NCBI GenBank assembly: GCA_963851245.1
Contig: CAWKOH010000004.1
Location: forward strand, 372,001 to 436,000
Origin: CAWKOH01 sp963851245
GTDB lineage: Bacteria; Actinomycetota; Acidimicrobiia; Acidimicrobiales; Palsa-688
Direction of reading: 5' to 3'
Length of the DNA: 64,000 nt
Shown here: positions 45,650 to 53,372 of the stretch, piece after piece
Numbering within the stretch: the stretch's first letter is position 1
Layout of the letters: each line of letters starts with the position of its first letter
The notes under the pieces: generated by a model
What the model saw: the letters and a program-made list of their open reading frames with translations, nothing else
What the model was told of the DNA's origin: nothing
The model's database searches: none
Position numbers and translations under genes: made by a program

Positions 45650-47872
45650 TCACGCCGGCACGGCGGCGGGACCAGGTACGGGCGCCTCTGAGATGCCGAT
45701 GCGGCGGTGCAGGCGCTGCAGCACGGCAGGTGACCACCAGTTCCAGTCGCCGGCGACGCGCATGAAAGCCGGTACCAGCACGCCACGGATCAGAGTGGCA
45801 TCGATCAACACGGCCAGCCCCGTGCCCAAGGCGAACATCTGGATGAAGCTGACCTTGGACACGGCGAAGGCGAAGAATGTGACCGACATCAGCACGGCCG
45901 CGGTAGTGACGATCCGGCCGGTGCGGGCCAGGCCGCCCACCACCGATTCTTGGTTGGATGCGCCGGCATCGTGGAGCTCCTTGATTCGCGACAGCACGAA
46001 CACCTCGTAGTCCATCGAGAGCCCGAAGGCGATGCAGAACAGCAGCAGCGGCATGGTGGTCGACATCGGCAGCGGGGTGAAGTTGAGCACTCCCGACAAG
46101 TGTCCGTACTGGAAGATCCAGACCATCAGCCCGAGCACCGAGGTCAGGGTCAGGGCGTTCAGCACCAGGGCTTTGAGCGGCAGTACCACGCTGCCGGTGA
46201 ACAACCAGAGGATGACGAACGTGGTCAACGCGATCAACCCGATGGCCAGAGGGAGCTGGCTGCCCAGGTCGTGCTTCTGGTCGACCAACGAGGCCGCCCC
46301 GCCACCGACGTAGCTGGTGGCCCCGCCCGGCACTGGCAGGGCCCGGACCGTGCCGACCAGCGTCTGGGCCTGGCGGCTCAGCGGATCGGGCGTGTCGGCC
46401 GAGAACCAGCTGGCGGACGGGCTCTGGTAGCGGGTCGAGGTGGCCGCCAACAGTCTCGGCGTCGTGGGCACGGGCCGGCCGTCGACCCATACCCCGGCCG
46501 GGCCCGACACGGACTTGACTCCCGGCAAAGCCGATAGGGCCCGGCTGTAGGCCGCCGCCTCGGAGCGGTCGAGAGGGCGTGACGTGACCACATCGGTGGT
46601 GTTGGCGGCGTCGGCGGAGAAGTCGCTCCGCAGCACGTCGCCCACCTGGCGGGCGGTGGCCCCCGGATTGAGGACCCGGTCATCGGGCGTGCCGAAATTG
46701 ACGTGCAGGAAGGGCACGGCCAGCACCCCGAGTATCACGATGATCGGCAGAGCCGCCGCGACCGGGCGTTTCATGACTGCGGAAGCCGTGCGGCGCCAGA
46801 ACGGTGACTCGCCTCCCGTCGCTCCCGCGTAACCCCGCCGACCGAAGGGCAGCCGGACCGGCCAGGCGTTCACCCTGAGTCCGAGCAGCGCCAGCATCGA
46901 TGGCAGGACCACCAGGGCGCCGATGGTCGCCAGGAGGACCACGCTTATTCCGGCGTAGGCCATGGAGCGGAGGAAATAGACCGGGAAGACCAGCAGGGCG
47001 GCGAGGGCGGCGGCGACGGTGGCCGCCGAGAAGACGATGGTGCGGCCGGCGGTGGCGATGGCGGCGGTCACGGCTCCGTTCACGTCGCGTCCACTGCTCA
47101 GCTCCTCTCGGAACCGGTTGACCATGAGCAGCGAGTAGTCGATAGCCAGGCCCAGGCTCATGGCCGTCGTCAGGTTGAGGGCGTACTGGCTGACGCTGGT
47201 GACACTTCCGAGCGCCCACAGCACCGCCAGGGTGGTGAGGATCGAGATGAGGCCGATCACGACCGGCATGGCCGCGGCCACGACGCTCCCGAAGGCCACC
47301 ACCAGGAGGATCATGGTCAGGGGGATGGCGATCGCCTCGGCAATGGCCAGGCCTTTCACGACCGCCTTGCCGACGCCCTCGTTGACGACGGCGCTCCCTC
47401 CCGCCGTGACGGTGGCCGGGCCGGACTGGGTGGTCAGCTGGGCGGCGATGGCCTTGGCCCGGGAGCTGACGGTGTTGTCACTGCCCGTGATGTGACCGAG
47501 GACCAGGCCGGCGTGGCCGTCCCTGCTCTCGAGGGCGGCGCTCCCGGTCGACCAGTACGACGTGACTCCGTCCACGCCCGGGAAGGCGGCCAGCCGGGCC
47601 GTCACCGACTTTCCTACCGCGGCCGCGCCGGGACTGCTGACGTTTCCGTTGCGGGCGGTGACGAGGAGGATGACGTTCGCCGGCCCGGCGAAGTCGTCGT
47701 CGAGCTTGTTGCTGGCGATCTGAGAAGGAGCGTTGGGGCTGACAAACCCGGCGTCCTTGAGCTTCGAGGTGGCGTGGATGCCGGCCGCTCCGGCCAGGAT
47801 GATGCCCAGGACGGTGAGAGCGAGCACCAGGCGGGCGCGAGTCGTGACGAGGCGGGCCAGACGTTCGAACAT
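45650..47872 (-). CDS. MMPL/RND-family transporter
   Basis: About 740 residues from ATG 47872 (GGAG 7 bases upstream). The protein has the MMPL layout: one N-terminal helix (RLVLALTVLGIILAGAAGIH), a soluble domain, five clustered helices, a second soluble domain and five more helices. The paired proton-relay motifs GLAIDYSLLMVNRF and FGLSMDYEVFVLSRI are present. MMPL proteins export lipids, siderophores or drugs across the inner membrane. A TetR gene lies divergently just upstream, so it is probably an inducible exporter. A longer start would overlap the operator and the TetR gene. Confidence 0.92.
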   Translation of the reverse strand: MFERLARLVTTRARLVLALTVLGIILAGAAGIHATSKLKDAGFVSPNAPSQIASNKLDDDFAGPANVILLVTARNGNVSSPGAAAVGKSVTARLAAFPGVDGVTSYWSTGSAALESRDGHAGLVLGHITGSDNTVSSRAKAIAAQLTTQSGPATVTAGGSAVVNEGVGKAVVKGLAIAEAIAIPLTMILLVVAFGSVVAAAMPVVIGLISILTTLAVLWALGSVTSVSQYALNLTTAMSLGLAIDYSLLMVNRFREELSSGRDVNGAVTAAIATAGRTIVFSAATVAAALAALLVFPVYFLRSMAYAGISVVLLATIGALVVLPSMLALLGLRVNAWPVRLPFGRRGYAGATGGESPFWRRTASAVMKRPVAAALPIIVILGVLAVPFLHVNFGTPDDRVLNPGATARQVGDVLRSDFSADAANTTDVVTSRPLDRSEAAAYSRALSALPGVKSVSGPAGVWVDGRPVPTTPRLLAATSTRYQSPSASWFSADTPDPLSRQAQTLVGTVRALPVPGGATSYVGGGAASLVDQKHDLGSQLPLAIGLIALTTFVILWLFTGSVVLPLKALVLNALTLTSVLGLMVWIFQYGHLSGVLNFTPLPMSTTMPLLLFCIAFGLSMDYEVFVLSRIKELHDAGASNQESVVGGLARTGRIVTTAAVLMSVTFFAFAVSKVSFIQMFALGTGLAVLIDATLIRGVLVPAFMRVAGDWNWWSPAVLQRLHRRIGISEAPVPGPAAVPA

Positions 47873-47974
47873 CGGAACTCCAAGCTGATTTTCGGGGGTC
47901 AGGGGGGGTTTGGAGGGGTGAGGCCATCTTTCAACGGCCTGCCCCCGAATGTCAAGAGCATTTGTCATGTTAGT

Positions 47975-47985
47975 GAGCAATGCTC
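47975..47985. promoter_or_regulatory. Palindrome GAGCAATGCTC in the MMPL/TetR divergent region
   Basis: A perfect odd-centred 11-bp palindrome, with a second GAGCATT half-site at 47956-47962. It lies in the AT-richer gap between the transporter ATG (47872) and the TetR gene, so it is a likely TetR operator. It overlaps the most upstream possible TetR start. Confidence 0.45.
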
Positions 47986-48819
47986 TCTTGCGATAGACTT
48001 GCACCCATCACTATCGAAGCCCAACCGTCTGCCCCGATCGCCGCCGCCACGAGCCCGCCCAGGCGGCGGGATCGCGTACGCGGCGCCACGGTGGCCGAGA
48101 TCAAGGCCCGGGCCTGGGCCCAGATCGCCGACGTCGGCGCGCCGGCGTTGTCTCTGCGGGCTGTCGCCCGCGAGATGGGGATGACATCCTCCGCCCTGTA
48201 CCGGTACTTCTCCAGCAAGGAGCAGCTACTTACAGCCCTGGCCCAGGATGGTTTCTCCTCACTTGCCGACCATCTCGAGGCCGCCGAGGCCGAGGTGGAG
48301 GGCGTAGGAGTGGGGCGCTTCTTCCATCTGGTGCGGGTCTACCGCCGTTGGGCTCTGGACCACCCCACGGAATACGCCCTGACCTTCGGCACGCCTGTCC
48401 CCGGCGTGGAGGAGGACGCTCCCGAGGTGAAGGACGAGATGCTGCGAGGCGTCGCCGTGCTGCTCCGGGTCATGATCGATGGTCTCCGCAGCGGGATGAT
48501 CGAGCCCCCCGGCCTGGTTGGCCCCGACGTGCCGGCCCTGGGCGCCAAGCTGGCCGCGTGGGGATGCGGTGTGGACGAAGCCCTCTCACCCGAGGCCCTG
48601 GGTGCCTGCATGTTCGCCTGGACCCAGTTGCACGGCGCCATCTCGCTCGAGGTCTTCGGCCACATGCCGCCTGAGTTGCTGCCGGCGGACGAGCTGTTCG
48701 AGTACCAGATGCAGGAAGTGCTCCGCACGATCGGCTGCCGGCTTCCGAACCACCCGTCGCTTGCCAGTTGGGATACCAGCATCGAGTTGACCGGCCACCA
48801 GGACAAGGGGACCGGCTGA
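47980..48819 (+). CDS. TetR/AcrR-family regulator with WHG-type C-terminal domain
   Basis: Up to 279 residues. The N-terminal HTH reads ATVAEIKARAWAQIADVG, then LSLRAVAREMGMTSSALYRYF. The C-terminal segment AWTQLHGAISLEVFGHMPPE has the tryptophan and HG of the WHG-type ligand domain. The start is uncertain: ATG 47980 lies on a palindrome, and GTG 48091 would cut into the conserved RDRVRGATVAEI lead. Divergent position suggests it represses the MMPL exporter. Ligand unknown. Confidence 0.85.
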   Translation: MLSCDRLAPITIEAQPSAPIAAATSPPRRRDRVRGATVAEIKARAWAQIADVGAPALSLRAVAREMGMTSSALYRYFSSKEQLLTALAQDGFSSLADHLEAAEAEVEGVGVGRFFHLVRVYRRWALDHPTEYALTFGTPVPGVEEDAPEVKDEMLRGVAVLLRVMIDGLRSGMIEPPGLVGPDVPALGAKLAAWGCGVDEALSPEALGACMFAWTQLHGAISLEVFGHMPPELLPADELFEYQMQEVLRTIGCRLPNHPSLASWDTSIELTGHQDKGTG

Positions 48820-48869
48820 ACGTCGTCGTCCGGGCCCGGCGGGACTCTCGACTCCCACCCCGCCTTGGG

Positions 48870-49421
48870 CTACAGCCACCCCACCCGGGCATCGGTAACC
48901 GGCTCTTCCGGCGCCGCCCCCTCGGGTGGCCGGCCCAGCTCGCCGGCTCGAACCCGGGCCAAGAGGCTGCTCACGGTTTCGGCGATGGCGGGGGCGGCAT
49001 CCGCCAGCTGCCGGGCGTCGTCGGGACCGGCCGTATCGGCGTCGATTCCGGCTCCCTTCAGGAGCCCGGGCAGATCTTCCAGCCGGGCCGTGAGCCAGCC
49101 CACGGGATCCGCCGTCAGGGCTTCGTCGAACTGACGCTTCCCGGGCTCCCACCCCCGGAACTGGGGATGATGGTGGGTTCGGTCGTGGCTGCCGGGGGGC
49201 CCGGCCACCGACTCGAACAGATCGGCCCGCCAGACCGGCCGGTCGATCACGATCGGCTGGGCCGCGTAGATGGATCCGGTGAGCGGCGGCCGTTCGAGCA
49301 GCCGCACCTCCAGGCGCACGCCCCGCTCCGCGCCCTCCTGACCGGGCGACGGATTCGGGTCCACGAAGTACAGGTCGCCGGCGACCACCCCGATCCGCTC
49401 GAAACCCCACGCGTAGAGCAT
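48870..49421 (-). CDS. Conserved hypothetical protein
   Basis: A 183-residue soluble, acidic protein that I cannot name. It begins MLYAWGFERIGVVAGDLYFV and has RLEVRLLERPPLTGSIYAAQ, IVIDRPVWRADLFESVAGPP, then HDRTHHHPQFRGWEPGKRQF with a His-rich patch. The second half is helical (AETVSSLLARVRAGELG). No membrane segment or signal peptide is visible. The start ATG 49421 lies 42 bases from the divergent surE. The composition resembles its neighbours, so it is a real gene. The HHH cluster might bind metal, which is only a guess. Confidence 0.7.
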   Translation of the reverse strand: MLYAWGFERIGVVAGDLYFVDPNPSPGQEGAERGVRLEVRLLERPPLTGSIYAAQPIVIDRPVWRADLFESVAGPPGSHDRTHHHPQFRGWEPGKRQFDEALTADPVGWLTARLEDLPGLLKGAGIDADTAGPDDARQLADAAPAIAETVSSLLARVRAGELGRPPEGAAPEEPVTDARVGWL

Positions 49422-49463
49422 GGGACCAACCTAGGGCGGCCGGTGACGTGCTAACACCGCGTC

Positions 49464-50315
49464 GTGCGAATTCTGGTCACCAACGACGACGGCATCGACT
49501 CCGAAGGCCTCCACACGCTGGCCCGGGCCCTCCGAGGGCACGGTGATGTCACGATCATCGCTCCTGACGACGAGTACTCGGGGGCCAGCGCCGCGTTGGG
49601 GGCCATCCACCTGATTCAGCCCGAAGTGCACCGGGCCGATGTAGAGGGCATCGACAAGGCCTGGTCGGTGTCGGGCCCACCCGCCCTGTGCGTGATGTTC
49701 GCCCGGCTGGGGGCATTCGGGCCGCCTTTCGACCTGGTGGTGTCGGGCATCAACCCGGGTGCCAACGTGGGCCGGTCGGTGTACCACTCGGGCACCGTCG
49801 GTGCTGCCCTGACCGCCCGGGCGGGAGGGTCTCGGGAGTGGCTGTCAGCCAGGCCGTGGTGGGCTTCGGGGTGGAAGGGCAGGGCTGGGACGAGATGCTC
49901 CGCGGCCAGTGCTGGGACGGGGCCGCCGAGGTGGCGGCGGCCGTCATCGGCGGCCTGATCGCGGCCGCCGCCCACTGCTCCCGTGGTCATCAACGTGAAC
50001 GTCCCGAATCTGCTCGTGAAAGACATGGCCGGGTGGCAACGCACGGCCATTGGCCGCGTTCCACCGCGCGCCATCTCGGAAGTGACCCTCGAGCCCAAGC
50101 TCGGCCACCCGGGGAGCTTCCGGGTGGCCATGCGTTGGGGCGATGCCGTGTCGCTGCCCGAGGGCACCGACGGCGGGGCGATCGAGCGCAACCTGGTTTC
50201 GATCACCATGCTCGGGTCGCTCACCGATGTCGACGCCGACCGGGACGTGTCGGCCGAGGCGGCCGCCCAGAAGGGTGTGGCCGGCGCCCTCGACAGGCTC
50301 TTTGCGGCGGAGTGA
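49464..50315 (+). CDS. surE: 5'/3'-nucleotidase SurE, two frameshifts
   Basis: The protein starts MRILVTNDDGIDSEGLHTLA, with the metal-binding NDD (residues 7-9) of SurE. It continues DVTIIAPDDEYSGASAALG and VVSGINPGANVGRSVYHSGT with AALTARAGG. The frame then breaks near 49825 (next block VSGVAVSQAVVGFGVEG in another frame) and again near 49975, after which PVVINVNVPNLLVKDMAGW and the end GALDRLFAAE follow to a TGA at 50313. All active-site motifs are present, so indel errors are likely. SurE removes phosphate from nucleoside monophosphates. The start is GTG 49464. Confidence 0.85.
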
Positions 50316-50334
50316 ATCCCGCCGGCTGACGCCG

Positions 50335-50830
50335 TCAGCCGAGCGGGTCCCCCGCTTTGGCCGCGAGGGTGGGGGGGGTGCGGCGGGCGCGGGAGGCGGC
50401 GGGCCGGCGGGCCGTGAGGCGAGGCCGCCGGCCCCGGCCAGGCTGGCCAGGATGCCCGCCACCACACCCGTCGCGCTCACTCCAATGGCGCCGGCCGCCA
50501 CCCCGGCGAGGGGTATGGCGATCAGGCCGCCGGCACCGTTGACGGCGCCCGCCAGGGCCATGATCCGCCCGTGAGCTTCCGGCGGGGCGGACCGCTGCAG
50601 GAGAGTCTGCATCGGGGGCATGAAGAAGGCCACGTCCACGCCCCAGATGAAGACGCCGATCATGGCTACGGCGAGCGAGCGGGTGCCGACGTAAAGAGCG
50701 GCGGCCAGGCCCGACACCACCACCGACGCGGCCAGGGCCCGGACCTGTCGATCGGCAGCCCGGAGAACAGGCTCAGGGCCGCGCCGCGGCCCTTCCATTT
50801 TCCCGCTAGTAGGCCCCACGGCGGCCCCGG
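50335..50830 (-). pseudogene. MFS transporter C-terminal remnant
   Basis: The sequence shows about five hydrophobic segments (ASVVVSGLAAALYVGTRSL, VAMIGVFIWGVDVAFFMPPM, TGVVAGILASLAGAGG) with QTLLQRSAPPEAHGRIMALA, a loop typical of MFS carriers. An earlier piece (GLLAGKWKGRGAALSLFSGL) is in another frame before about 50750. A run of eight G near 50375-50383 shifts the end; one frame change there gives a stop at 50335 next to the surE end. At least half of a normal carrier is missing on the N-terminal side, where the anti-sigma gene end begins, so this is probably non-functional. Confidence 0.6.
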
Positions 50831-50835
50831 CTCAC

Positions 50836-50875
50836 GTGAACTGGGATCAGGTGAACTGGGATCAGGTGAACTGGG
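50836..50875. repeat. 15-bp tandem repeat, about 2.7 copies
   Basis: GTGAACTGGGATCAG occurs at 50836-50850 and 50851-50865, with a partial third copy at 50866-50875. The repeat contains the stop of the anti-sigma factor gene, so extra copies carry further in-register stops. It marks the border with the MFS remnant and looks like slippage. Confidence 0.75.
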
Positions 50876-51503
50876 CGGATGCGACTACGTCGCCATGATC
50901 GTCGACGAGTCGCACCCCCGCCAGCCCAGACTTCAGAGCCGGATCAGGTGTGGACCAGGCTCCCTTTCCGTACTCGAACCAGAAGGTCCCTACGTTGGTG
51001 ACGCTTCCGTCCTTGCCGACCACCTCGCAGGTGACCTTGTCGTTGCTTCCTACCATGTGCACCGTCATGACCAGCCAGGGCGGGTTGCCGGCGCGCACGT
51101 CCACATTGCCGACGGGCTGGCCTCCCGCGTAGAGCACCGCGCTCGCGACCACCGGTCCGCCCGGATGCGAAGTGTGGCCAGCCAGGTCGGCCCCGATGGT
51201 GGCAGCGACGGCGATGACTGCGGCCGCCGCCAGCGTGGCGATCATCCGGAAACGCCGCCGGGCCGGCTTCAGCGGTGAGCCAACCCGGGTCAGGACCCGG
51301 CGATCGAAGCCGAGCGGGGGCTCGGTGCCCGGGACCAGGTCGAGCAGCTGATGCCCGACCGACTGCATGCTTTCGACTTCCAGCCGGCAAGCCGGGCAGG
51401 CTCGCAGGTGGGCCCCCACCGCGTTGTGCTCTTCGGGGCTGAGTATGCCGAGCGCGAACTCCGGCGCACATTCGTTTACTTCGAAGCAAGTCATTTCATC
51501 CAC
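50862..51503 (-). CDS. Anti-sigma factor, zinc-finger type (RskA-like)
   Basis: A 213-residue single-pass membrane anti-sigma factor. The N-terminal ZAS motif is AHLRACPACR (His32, Cys36, Cys39). A transmembrane segment, RMIATLAAAAVIAVAATIGA, lies at about 86-105, followed by an outside RskA-type domain (PVVASAVLYAGGQPVGNVDV, WLVMTVHMVGSNDKVTCEVV). It would hold the neighbouring ECF sigma factor until an envelope signal or redox change. Its start overlaps the end of the sigma gene by 8 bases. The C-terminal end falls in a tandem repeat. Confidence 0.9.
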   Translation of the reverse strand: MDEMTCFEVNECAPEFALGILSPEEHNAVGAHLRACPACRLEVESMQSVGHQLLDLVPGTEPPLGFDRRVLTRVGSPLKPARRRFRMIATLAAAAVIAVAATIGADLAGHTSHPGGPVVASAVLYAGGQPVGNVDVRAGNPPWLVMTVHMVGSNDKVTCEVVGKDGSVTNVGTFWFEYGKGAWSTPDPALKSGLAGVRLVDDHGDVVASAQFT

Positions 51504-52077
51504 GACGCGCCCCCTTCGGTTCGAGCGCGTCCCTCAACTTCGTCATGGCAGCCCGGATACGGGTCTTGGCCGTCCCGAGGGGTATCGACTCTGCGGCGGC
51601 CACCTCTTGAGCCGTCATCCCGTACACGCCCGCCATGACGATAGCCCGGGCCTGTTCGGATGGCAGGGCGCGTATGGCCCGGCGGAGCTCCTCGGAGGTC
51701 TCGGCCTGCAGCGAACGGTGCTCGGGCTCGTCGATGGGGCGGCCCAGCAGCCGCACCAGGTCGGAAGGATCCAGCGGTGACGGCTTGCGGGCCCGGACGG
51801 TGTCGATGGCCAGGTTGTGGGTGATGGTATTGAGCCAACTTCCGACCGAGCCTCGCCGGCCGTCGAAGGTGCCCGCCCGCCTCCAGGCCCGCTCGAACGC
51901 CTGCTGGGCCACGTCCTCCGCTTGCGTCGGGTCGCCGACCACGGCCAGGGCCACTCCGTAGACCTGGCGCTGGAAGCGCCGCACGAAGGCCAGGCCGACG
52001 TCCCCGTCCCCGGCGGCCAGGCCGGCGAGTAAAGCCTCGTCGTCCATTCGTTCGGCGGGTAGCCCGACGCGAGTCAC
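51496..52077 (-). CDS. ECF RNA polymerase sigma factor (SigK/SigL-like)
   Basis: A 193-residue ECF sigma factor. Region 2 has QAEDVAQQAFERAWRRAGTF and SVGSWLNTITHNLAIDTVRA. Region 4 has ALPSEQARAIVMAGVYGMTA and AESIPLGTAKTRIRAAMTKL with an intact helix-turn-helix. The adjacent RskA-like gene supports a SigK-type system responding to redox or envelope conditions. The start is GTG 52077. It lies at the head of a two-gene operon and faces a plus-strand membrane-protein locus that could be a target. No ECF promoter motif was recognised with certainty. Confidence 0.92.
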   Translation of the reverse strand: MTRVGLPAERMDDEALLAGLAAGDGDVGLAFVRRFQRQVYGVALAVVGDPTQAEDVAQQAFERAWRRAGTFDGRRGSVGSWLNTITHNLAIDTVRARKPSPLDPSDLVRLLGRPIDEPEHRSLQAETSEELRRAIRALPSEQARAIVMAGVYGMTAQEVAAAESIPLGTAKTRIRAAMTKLRDALEPKGARRG

Positions 52078-52179
52078 AGTTGATGATACGAAGAAAAAGG
52101 CCGAACCGATTGGGCGAGTCGAAAATTAGCCCCTCCTCAATCCCTCCGCGGTTCGCCGCTCACGGCGGACGGCACCCTG

Positions 52180-52356
52180 GTGGGTTTGGCCATCAGCATC
52201 AACATTGGGCTGTTCGGCTTCAAGGACTTCCTCAACGCTCCGTTCGCCCGCTTGAGCGTCTGGGTCGAGTCGGCCGCCATCGTGGTCCTGACCGTGGTGG
52301 CCATACGGGCTGCGTTCGAGGGGCGTCGCCAGGAGCCCTCCTGGTCGAGGACATGA
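52180..52356 (+). CDS. Short membrane protein or remnant coupled to the next gene
   Basis: From GTG 52180 there are 58 residues with two hydrophobic segments (VGLAISINIGLFGFKDFLNA and VWVESAAIVVLTVVAIRAAF), ending GRRQEPSWSRT and a TGA that overlaps the next ATG as ATGA. The open frame continues upstream to about 52100 without a start. It could therefore be the end of a larger gene cut by the sigma-factor locus, or a true small membrane protein. I do not recognise the family. Confidence 0.45.
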   Translation: MGLAISINIGLFGFKDFLNAPFARLSVWVESAAIVVLTVVAIRAAFEGRRQEPSWSRT

Positions 52357-53372
52357 CCGAGCGCCGGCGCCGGCGAGTGGCAATCGCCCTCGGCGTGATC
52401 TGGCTGATAGACGGCGCCCTTCAGTTCCAGCCGTACATGTTCTCCAAGGAGTTCTTCGCCGGCGTCCTCGGTATGGCCAACATGGGCCTGCCGGGTTTGC
52501 TCTCGAGGGTCGACTACGACCTGAGCACCATGCTGGCGACCCACCCGGCTTGGTGGAATGCCGCCTTCGCCACCCTTCAGGTCGCCATCGGGGCCGGACT
52601 CCTGTACGGCCGCGGCCGGGTGGCAACGGTCGCTCGGTCGGCCTCGATCCTGTGGGGGATTGGCGTCTGGCTGGTCGGGGAGGGAGCCGGAGCCCTCTTC
52701 GTGGGCGGCACCAGCCTCCTCACCGGTGCGCCAGGGGCCGCCCTCTTGTACCCCCTGGTGACCATGGCCATCTGGTCGGTGCCGGCCAGCCCGGTGCAAG
52801 CCAGCAGAGTCAGGGCCGGGACGGTCGAGGTGTCAATCCGGGCCGGCTGGGTCCTGGCCTGGACGGGCGGCGCCCTCCTCGAGCTCCAGTCCGTCAACCA
52901 CGCCGCCGGCGTGCCGGGCGCCCAGATAGCCAACGGAGCCGGCGGCGAGCCCTGGGTCTTCGCCGCCCTGGACCGGGTCGTCGGCCACAGCGTGAGCGGG
53001 AGCGGCGAATTGCTCGCGGCTCTGCTCGGGTCCGCTGCGGTGGGCATCGGTATCGGGGTTGTCTGGCCTCGCACCCGGGCGGCGGCCCTCGGATCCGGCA
53101 TCGTCGTCGCCGCCTTCGTCGGCCTGGTCGGCCAGAACCTCGGCGGATTGCTCACCGGTCAGGGCACCGACCCGGGCACCGCCCCCCTCCTGATCCTGAT
53201 GGCCGTCTGCTTGTGGCCGGCCCCGGCCCCGGCCCGGGCTGTGGCTCCCTCCGGCGCTAGCGCCGGGCCGGTGGAGGTGCCACCGGAACAGCCGGCACAG
53301 GTGCCGCGACCGGACCGACTGACGGGGCACAGCTCCCCTTATCTCCGCCCAGCAACGACAGCCTCAGCTTGA
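52353..53372 (+). CDS. Hypothetical multi-pass membrane protein
   Basis: A 339-residue protein starting MTERRRRRVAIALGVIWLID. It has about eight to nine hydrophobic segments, for example WNAAFATLQVAIGAGLLYGR, SGSGELLAALLGSAAVGIGI and GSGIVVAAFVGLVGQNLGGL. The early block WLIDGALQFQPYMFSKEFFA is typical of a family of actinobacterial membrane proteins of unknown function. The C-terminus (PPEQPAQVPRPDRLTGHSSP) overlaps the convergent gene by 116 bases, which is unusual; one of the two ends may be shifted. It is ATGA-coupled to the short membrane ORF and faces an ECF sigma operon, so it may belong to that regulon. Confidence 0.75.
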   Translation: MTERRRRRVAIALGVIWLIDGALQFQPYMFSKEFFAGVLGMANMGLPGLLSRVDYDLSTMLATHPAWWNAAFATLQVAIGAGLLYGRGRVATVARSASILWGIGVWLVGEGAGALFVGGTSLLTGAPGAALLYPLVTMAIWSVPASPVQASRVRAGTVEVSIRAGWVLAWTGGALLELQSVNHAAGVPGAQIANGAGGEPWVFAALDRVVGHSVSGSGELLAALLGSAAVGIGIGVVWPRTRAAALGSGIVVAAFVGLVGQNLGGLLTGQGTDPGTAPLLILMAVCLWPAPAPARAVAPSGASAGPVEVPPEQPAQVPRPDRLTGHSSPYLRPATTASA

